A stretch of DNA of 64,000 bases, taken from positions 2,418,001 to 2,482,000 of the forward strand of contig NZ_CP032757.1 of the NCBI RefSeq assembly GCF_003641185.1, written 5' to 3'. Positions 58,353-64,000 of this stretch are shown here, piece by piece. Position numbers and translations under genes: made by a program. Every line of letters begins with the position of its first letter. The first letter of the stretch is position 1. Source of the stretch: Lactiplantibacillus pentosus. Lineage in GTDB: Bacteria; Bacillota; Bacilli; Lactobacillales; Lactobacillaceae. The notes under the pieces were generated by a model. That model saw only the letters and a list, made by a program, of their open reading frames with translations, was not told the DNA's origin and made no database searches.

Positions 58353-58405
58353 TATTAAAACCCCATTCATGCGTCACGTTCAAGGTATCATCAACAACCC
58401 TGCAA

Positions 58406-60382
58406 TTACGCACGGACTTCTGCTGTTGGCATTACCGTGATTTCAAGATCACGTGTCATTTGTTTTTCGATTGCAGTTTGAACATCATGGTCCGTTACAA
58501 CTAAGCTGGATAACTTGCTCTTGCCATTGATAATGTCTTGAACGTGTTGATCATTCAAATCATCAGCGGAAACGATTGGCAATAAGTGGAAGTTGTCATT
58601 AGTTGCTTTCAAGCATTGGTCAAACAACGGTGAGTTGACGCCCATGACTAAGACGCTCTTTTGTTGTTGTAAGACGGATGCTAACCACCAGTTCAATAAT
58701 TGTGCTTCGGAATGGAAGACATTGGTAATGGCTTCTTCCTTGTTCACAAGTTGAATAGATAATTCGTGGTTGCTCCCATATTGCTTGACCATTGCAAGTG
58801 AGTGGTCTGGACGATAGAAGTTTTCCAACGTCACTTGTGAGTTGTTGGTCCGGTCAAGGTATTGCGTTACTGATAAGAAACCGGCAGCGTCATAGACATC
58901 CCGACGAGTAGCGATTGAGCCGTTGAAGTACGTCATGTACCAGATTGCACCATTCTTGCGGTACTTCAAGGTCATGATTGGGTTTCCTTCATCGTCAGCA
59001 ATTGAAACGATTTGCTTGTCAGCATTGCGCTTGTATTGCCATGCTGGATTGTCAGGTAATTCAGGCTTAGTCTTAGCAACCGCACCCGGAACCTTGGCTT
59101 GAATCGTGTAATACATATTGTACAAACCAGTGTGTTTTTGAACCAAACCAGCTGATTGATAACTGTTCCAGATTTCTGGCAAACTGTCGTTGTAGTTAAC
59201 AGTAATCACATTGGCAGCGTCTTTGACTTCATCCTTCAAGAGTCCCATGATCATTTCCATGGAAGCTTTTTCTTCAGCGGATAAGGATTGGATCAAGTCC
59301 GTGCTGAAGAGGAAGTATTTGGCTGACTGATCAAATTCTACTGGTGAAACCAAGTGAGTCGTGCCGTAGTCCGATTTTAACTTAGCATCAATACCTTCGA
59401 TTTTTTGTTGCAAACCGGTAACAATCGTGGCGTTTTGATCATAGTCATGTTGTAACCGATTGATTTTCTGATTAATGAGGTTCAATGAACGTTCTTGTTC
59501 ATCCTGAGCACTCTTCGTCTTGCGATCGTACGCAACTAAAGCATCTTGAGCGGTATGTAAGTCTTTTTCCGCACTCGTAATCGCGTGTTCCTTCCGTGAG
59601 CGTTCACGAGTTTCAGTCTGTTCACGCTTCTGAAGTTTCACGAGTTCACTGTTGATTGAATCACTCTTTTGATACAGGTCTTGCGCTTGCTTCTCTTGTT
59701 GCTTCATCAAGACGAATAACTTCTTCAAGTCTTGTTCGCCTTGAATAGCCTTACGCATATCAGCTTCATTTTGCTTCAAATCAGCTAATGATTGTTCGGA
59801 CTGAGTGATCTTCTTTTCTAATGACTTGATCGTCTGGTCGCTCTTAGCAAGCGCCTTTTTGGCATCATCATAACGCTTTTGGGCAGCATTGATCTTCTTG
59901 ACCATACCATCACGTTCAGCGTCATTAGTCGTCACCACTTTGTCCTGCTTAGATAAAGTGACCTTAGCATCTTTTAACTGTTGTTCTAAGTTTAGTTGTT
60001 CAGCGACTAACGTTTCATACTGTTGCTTTTCATGCTTACGGTCCTGAACTAATTGAACCTTAAGTTCTCCCCGTAAAGTTTGGTATTGCTTGTTTAAGTC
60101 GGCCATTTCACGTTCAATAGCAGCACTATTCTTCGCCGCCGTTTGAGTCGCACGCCGTTGGTTGACCCGGTTTTGGCCCTTAACTGGGGCACTAGTTGAA
60201 GCCGTGGTGGCAGCACTAGTTGGCCGGACACCCGCAGCCGACCGGACATTAGGGGTCGTACTGCTTTGGGTTGCCTTTGGTTTTGGCTTCTGAGCAGCAA
60301 CGGTTGAAGTCGCCGTTGCACGCTCAGAATGATTGCGGTAATCCTCATTCTTATCTCTGCGCTTTTTATTGAACATCTTCAT
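58406..60382 (-). CDS. Coiled-coil protein with glycosyltransferase-like C-terminal half
   Basis: ATG at 60382 behind GGAGG. 658 residues: basic, Ala/Thr/Ser-rich start (1-75), long coiled coil (about 80-335), then a domain with GNPIMTLKYRKNGAIWYMTY, RRDVYDAAGFLSVTQYLD and LENFYRPDHSLAMV. This resembles the beta-meander N-terminal part of GtfA/poly(GroP) glucosyltransferases. The GT4 catalytic half with E-x7-E is not seen. Perhaps an accessory or chaperone for adhesin glycosylation, given its neighbour. Confidence 0.6.
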   Translation of the reverse strand: MKMFNKKRRDKNEDYRNHSERATATSTVAAQKPKPKATQSSTTPNVRSAAGVRPTSAATTASTSAPVKGQNRVNQRRATQTAAKNSAAIEREMADLNKQYQTLRGELKVQLVQDRKHEKQQYETLVAEQLNLEQQLKDAKVTLSKQDKVVTTNDAERDGMVKKINAAQKRYDDAKKALAKSDQTIKSLEKKITQSEQSLADLKQNEADMRKAIQGEQDLKKLFVLMKQQEKQAQDLYQKSDSINSELVKLQKREQTETRERSRKEHAITSAEKDLHTAQDALVAYDRKTKSAQDEQERSLNLINQKINRLQHDYDQNATIVTGLQQKIEGIDAKLKSDYGTTHLVSPVEFDQSAKYFLFSTDLIQSLSAEEKASMEMIMGLLKDEVKDAANVITVNYNDSLPEIWNSYQSAGLVQKHTGLYNMYYTIQAKVPGAVAKTKPELPDNPAWQYKRNADKQIVSIADDEGNPIMTLKYRKNGAIWYMTYFNGSIATRRDVYDAAGFLSVTQYLDRTNNSQVTLENFYRPDHSLAMVKQYGSNHELSIQLVNKEEAITNVFHSEAQLLNWWLASVLQQQKSVLVMGVNSPLFDQCLKATNDNFHLLPIVSADDLNDQHVQDIINGKSKLSSLVVTDHDVQTAIEKQMTRDLEITVMPTAEVRA

Positions 60383-60422
60383 AATGCAACTCCTCCATAA
60401 ACTTGATTGTTTGCTCAAAGAG

Positions 60423-60448
60423 TAGAAGGGTCTTCGCGGACCCTTCTA
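60423..60448 (-). terminator. Hairpin between adhesin and coiled-coil gene
   Basis: Perfect 10-bp stem TAGAAGGGTC/GACCCTTCTA with a 6-nt loop. The T tract after it is weak, so partial read-through into the coiled-coil gene is likely. Confidence 0.6.
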
Positions 60449-60481
60449 TCCGTTCAGCAAATAATCAAGCTATTCTAATTA

Positions 60482-63400
60482 TTATGCTTCATGCTTGCGA
60501 CGAGAAACGCCAAAGTATAGCGCTGAACCCATCAACAAGGTTGAAAGACCTAACACAGCCAAGGCTGTCCCGTTTTCGTCTTCATCGGTTTGTGGTAACG
60601 TCTTCGCGTCAGAAGTCGTGGTCTTAGTCGTTACAACTGGCTTCAATGAAGCTGCAGCCGTAGCAGGCACAACCCCACTAGTCCCGTTGCTAGTCGTTGC
60701 CGTAGTGGTTGGCGCAACTTCATCATCAGAAGTGGTCGTTGCTGGTGCAGTGGTTGTACCAGTTGAACCGTTGGATGAGTTGTTGTCATCCACATCATCA
60801 TCACTAGGCGTCGTTACAGGTGCAGTGGTTGGTGCAGTTGTAGTCGTACCAGTGCCGCCACCATTGATGTTGTCGCCAGTACCAGGTGCAGTGGTTGGTG
60901 CAGTGCTGCCACCACCATTGTTACCGTTGTCACCAGTACCAGGTGCGGTCGTTGGTGCAGTCGTGGTGCCGCCGTTATCATTCTTAACATAAGTTAAGGT
61001 GATCGTTGCGTCATCAGTAACCGTACCACTCAATTTACCATCAGCTGACTTGTAAGTGTAACCATCGATGGATGGTGTTGCGACCGTGTAAGTGTCCCCA
61101 ACTTTGTAAGTCGTGGTCGTTGCGGTCTTGATGGTGTTACCATCTGCATCAACATAGTTAACCGTGATGGTCTTAGTTTGTTCAGTTGGTGTGGTGCTAC
61201 CGTTCTTCGTGTAAACAAGGGTAACCGTGTTGCCTTTGTAAGCAATCGTCCCGGCAATCGCATCACCAGTTGAGTGATCGTAAGTGTAACCTGCGATTTC
61301 TGGTTGACCAACAGTGTAAGCTTGTCCAACGATATATTCAGTTACGCTAGATGCTTTGATCGTGTTGCCATCTGCATCAACGTAATTGATCGTCAAGTTA
61401 GCTTTGTTTTCAACAGGAGTTGTTGAATCCTTAGTGTAAGTCAAGGTAATGGTCTTATTGCCATCAACCGTACCAGTTAAAGCAGCATCGGCGAACTTGT
61501 AAGTGTAACCATCAATTGCTGGGGTTTCAACGGTGTAAGTTGAACCGTTGTCTAACGTTTGTGAAGTAGCAGCTTTGATCGTGTTGCCATCTTCATCGAC
61601 GTAGTTAACCGTAACAGTTGATTGTTCTACTGGTGTTGCGTTCTTGGTGTAAGTTAAGGTAATTGTCTTATTACCATCAACCGTACCACTCAAAGCAGCA
61701 TCAGCTGACTTGTAAGTGTAACCATCAATTGCTGGCGTTTCAACGTTGTAAGTTGAACCGTTATCTAACGTTTGTGAGGTAGCAGCTTTGATCGTGTTGC
61801 CATCTTCGTCGACGTAGTTAACCGTAACAGTTGATTGTTCTACTGGCGTTGCATTCTTGGTGTAAGTTAAGGTAATTGTCTTATTACCATCAACCGTACC
61901 ACTCAAAGCAGCATCGGCGGACTTGTAAGTGTAACCATCAATTGCTGGAGTTTCAACGTTGTAAGTTGAACCGTTGTCTAACGTTTGTGAAGTAGCAGCT
62001 TTGATCGTGTTGCCATCTTCGTCGACGTAGTTAACCGTGACAGTTGATTGTTCTACTGGCGTTGCATCCTTAGTGTAAGTGAAGGTAACCGTGTTACCAC
62101 CAGAAACAAAGGTCCCAGTTTGAGTTGCATCACCATCTAAGGTGTAACCATCGATTGCAGCGGCGTTAACACTGTAAGTCCCGCCAACTTGAGCGGCAGT
62201 CCCATCAGCACCTTCAGTGTAGGTCTTAGAAGCTAAGATTGTGTTACCGTCAGCGTCGACATAGTTAACCGTTAATTGTGAAGCTTCAGTATTTTGTGAA
62301 TAGACTAAGGTCAATTCAGTACCGACTTTGGTAATGTTGCCATCACTATCAGTCGTATCTGCAGCAACCGTACCAGTCAAGGCACTCGATTTAGTGGTGT
62401 CTAAGGTGTAGTTGCTGAATGTTGCTGGTGTAACGGTGTAAGTGTTGTCAACATCACCTTGAACTGTGGTGTCATCAGCAATCTTATTGCCGTTTTCGTC
62501 AACATAATGAACAACGACAGTTCCGGCAGCAACGGAAGTATCCATTACTTGTGTTGCGTAACTCCAAGCCTTAATTAACTGATTAGCATCGTTATTGTTA
62601 GCATTCGATGATAGCTGACTAACGGCTGTAGTACCAGTAAATTCAAGTGCAGCAGCCCGACTACCAGTCGTTGCGTCATCGTTTGCCTTGAACGTGTACA
62701 GAATAGTGACATAATTATCAGCATCCGTTAACTTGGTAACATCAACAGTCGCAGTTGAGGCACCCGCAGCGTAACTGGATTCCGTGCCAGATTCAGTGGC
62801 ATATTCAACAGCGGTCCAAGTCCCATTACTGTTGGAACCATTTGGTGCGATTGAAACTTGACCAGAGGCGTTTGCCCAATCAAGTGCTTGGCTCTTAGTT
62901 AAGCGAATGGCAACAGCATAAGTGTGACCAGCTGTAACTTTGATATCTGTCCCATCAACATTAGTCTGGATATAACCGCGAGTGTCTTGCAAAGTCCCTG
63001 AACCAGTAGAAGTTGCGGTACTTGAAAGCGTCCCAGCGTCAACGGATCCATCAGCGGTCTTATCTGCAGCTTGTGAAGCAGGTGCAGTAACGGTTGGTGC
63101 GGTCGTTGCAGCCGTAGTCGTTGCAGTTGCTGAAGAAGTTGCGGCAGCTGAAGTTGGTGTTGCAACGGCAGCTTTTACCGTACTCTTAGCTGTAACGGCG
63201 CGAGCAGTTGAAGCAGCATCACTGGCTGGTGTGGTTGCACTAGCTTGGGCTGCAGAGCTGGCAACAGTTGATGTTGCGGCTGAGCTGGCAGCACTAGTCG
63301 CAGCTGAGCTTCCTGTTGAGCTAGCAGCACTAGCAGGTGAAGTTGCAGCACTAGTATCTGAAGTAGCGTTACTCGTTGCAGATGCAGAACTGGCACCCGA

Positions 63401-63640
63401 AGCAGCTGCTTGATTATCTGATGAAGCACTTGTCGCATTCGAACTAGCATCACTTGCAACTTGTTCCGTGGTGGTATCGTTGTTAGCCGCGGTATCAGCA
63501 GAAGCATTAACATTAGCGAACACAAGGCCTGCAGCTAAAGCTAAAGTCGTGGCCCCAGCATAGACCCAGCGTTTGCCATCTTTATACATCTTTACCCGAT
63601 AAATTGAATCACCGGTCATTTTTTGATTATCTTTTGACAT
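60482..63640 (-). CDS. Cell-wall-anchored MucBP adhesin with KxYKxGKxW signal peptide
   Basis: ATG at 63640 behind GGGGAGG. 1,052 residues. KxYKxGKxW signal peptide (VKMYKDGKRW near 15-24), cleaved after about residue 50. Ser/Ala/Thr-rich, probably glycosylated region (50-215). Unique beta domain (215-370). Seven MucBP-type repeats (about 375-895; VNYVDxDGNTI..Y..IDGYTY), three almost identical. Gly/Thr/Pro wall-spanning region (895-1010), LPQTDE sortase motif, membrane helix and RRKHEA tail. Likely mediates mucus or host-surface adhesion; the signal type suggests accessory Sec export. Confidence 0.92.
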   Translation of the reverse strand: MSKDNQKMTGDSIYRVKMYKDGKRWVYAGATTLALAAGLVFANVNASADTAANNDTTTEQVASDASSNATSASSDNQAAASGASSASATSNATSDTSAATSPASAASSTGSSAATSAASSAATSTVASSAAQASATTPASDAASTARAVTAKSTVKAAVATPTSAAATSSATATTTAATTAPTVTAPASQAADKTADGSVDAGTLSSTATSTGSGTLQDTRGYIQTNVDGTDIKVTAGHTYAVAIRLTKSQALDWANASGQVSIAPNGSNSNGTWTAVEYATESGTESSYAAGASTATVDVTKLTDADNYVTILYTFKANDDATTGSRAAALEFTGTTAVSQLSSNANNNDANQLIKAWSYATQVMDTSVAAGTVVVHYVDENGNKIADDTTVQGDVDNTYTVTPATFSNYTLDTTKSSALTGTVAADTTDSDGNITKVGTELTLVYSQNTEASQLTVNYVDADGNTILASKTYTEGADGTAAQVGGTYSVNAAAIDGYTLDGDATQTGTFVSGGNTVTFTYTKDATPVEQSTVTVNYVDEDGNTIKAATSQTLDNGSTYNVETPAIDGYTYKSADAALSGTVDGNKTITLTYTKNATPVEQSTVTVNYVDEDGNTIKAATSQTLDNGSTYNVETPAIDGYTYKSADAALSGTVDGNKTITLTYTKNATPVEQSTVTVNYVDEDGNTIKAATSQTLDNGSTYTVETPAIDGYTYKFADAALTGTVDGNKTITLTYTKDSTTPVENKANLTINYVDADGNTIKASSVTEYIVGQAYTVGQPEIAGYTYDHSTGDAIAGTIAYKGNTVTLVYTKNGSTTPTEQTKTITVNYVDADGNTIKTATTTTYKVGDTYTVATPSIDGYTYKSADGKLSGTVTDDATITLTYVKNDNGGTTTAPTTAPGTGDNGNNGGGSTAPTTAPGTGDNINGGGTGTTTTAPTTAPVTTPSDDDVDDNNSSNGSTGTTTAPATTTSDDEVAPTTTATTSNGTSGVVPATAAASLKPVVTTKTTTSDAKTLPQTDEDENGTALAVLGLSTLLMGSALYFGVSRRKHEA
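61428..62066. repeat. Three tandem 213-bp repeats in the adhesin gene
   Basis: Units start at 61428, 61641 and 61854 and each encode one 71-residue MucBP repeat; they are nearly identical. Copy number may vary between strains by recombination. Confidence 0.9.
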
Positions 63641-63682
63641 ATGGAATCCTCCCCGAACACTCACGATTTTCCGCTCTTATGT

Positions 63683-63720
63683 AAAATGATGGGTGACAAA
63701 TCGCTTGCCAGCCCATCATC
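63683..63720 (-). terminator. Terminator/attenuator between peptide gene and adhesin
   Basis: On the minus strand GATGATGGG pairs with CCCATCAT followed by TTTTA, about 40 nt before the adhesin start and 75 nt after the peptide gene. Confidence 0.75.
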
Positions 63721-63794
63721 TTAGTCGCGCTTATCGTGTTGTGTTTAATAACACCATAACGATTTTGTTGGCATTTTCAGTTATATTTAACGAA

Positions 63795-63926
63795 TTAGCC
63801 CTTGATAGCAGCGATTACGTTTAAGATAAAACTGTGTAAACCACCAAAGATGTCGTTGGAAACACTTGATGTATATGATGATGTGTGCGTACCTGGTAAA
63901 ATATGGAAATCATTGAAAAAGCTCAT
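63795..63926 (-). CDS. Small peptide, 43 residues, paralogue of the next gene
   Basis: AAAGGGG nine nt before ATG. It starts MSFFNDFHILPGTH and ends FILNVIAAIKG. The C-terminal 11 residues match the end of the partial gene at 63962-64000. The hydrophobic, amphipathic end could contact membranes. No signal peptide of classical type. No family recognised. Confidence 0.65.
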   Translation of the reverse strand: MSFFNDFHILPGTHTSSYTSSVSNDIFGGLHSFILNVIAAIKG

Positions 63927-63961
63927 GATCTATTCCCCTTTATTGTTAGTTGGTTGATTAA

Positions 63962-64000
63962 TTAGCCTTTGAATGCAGCAATCACGTTCAATACGAATTG
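63962..64000 (-). CDS. Small peptide, 3' end only (second paralogue)
   Basis: The last 12 codons before a TAA read QFVLNVIAAFKG, nearly the same as the end of the 43-residue peptide. The rest lies beyond the window. Confidence 0.6.
   Translation of the reverse strand, partial: QFVLNVIAAFKG

Noticed and set aside
60495..60992. Open frame of 165 codons on the plus strand
   Set aside because: Antisense to the Thr/Gly/Pro-rich wall region of the adhesin; a composition effect only.
62982..63413. Open frame of 143 codons on the plus strand, Ala/Val-rich
   Set aside because: Antisense to the Ser/Ala-rich adhesin segment.

Overview
The window looks like the chromosome of a Lactiplantibacillus plantarum-type lactobacillus. 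It has about 45% GC host genes with strong Gram-positive Shine-Dalgarno sites, a surface adhesin with an LPQTD-type sortase motif and a KxYKxGKxW signal peptide, a class I mannose-6-P isomerase, and a siphovirus prophage of the kind common in this species. The species call is inference from gene content; no database was searched.

Left host flank (1-13.1 kb): the end of gatD; manA; a class C beta-lactamase-like serine hydrolase; a gene-poor 1 kb stretch with two oppositely oriented, highly structured dispersed repeats; a 59-aa membrane protein; the branched-chain aminotransferase gene; an operon of a heterodimeric ABC exporter plus a lipoprotein; a truncated YxeA-like gene; a lipoprotein polysaccharide deacetylase; tRNA-Gln(CTG); and tRNA-Glu(CTC).

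Prophage (about 13,109-56,700, 43.6 kb): it is bounded by a 13-bp direct repeat. The left copy forms the 3' end of tRNA-Glu (attL) and the right copy lies downstream of the integrase (attR). Minus-strand genes, read right to left, give the lytic programme: Cro-like repressor, small early proteins, RecT plus a PD-(D/E)XK nuclease, DnaD-like organiser, DnaC-like loader, antirepressor, RusA, ArpU late regulator, a tRNA and tRNA-like cluster, terminase, portal, head, connector, tail, baseplate and host-binding genes, then holin and endolysin. Plus-strand genes form the lysogeny arm: an ImmR-like repressor with an ImmA metallopeptidase, two lipoproteins, a Ser-rich membrane protein, a second tRNA cluster, an AT-rich ParA-like three-gene cassette and the integrase. 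The prophage appears complete.

Right host flank (56.7-64 kb): a diverged copy of one of the left-flank repeats, two small genes, a MarR regulator, a coiled-coil protein with a glycosyltransferase-like C-terminal half, a 1,052-residue MucBP adhesin, and two tandem paralogous peptide genes, the second cut by the window edge.

Most notable: the major capsid and major tail genes end in the same CGTCAAAATA context and have -1 frame extensions encoding the same short motif, which also ends a third, in-frame head-region protein. This suggests programmed -1 frameshifting that adds a shared C-terminal tag. Other points are an anticodon-armless tRNA-like gene, five perfectly phased 11-bp iterons at the late regulator, structured dispersed repeats, and the ParA-like cassette.
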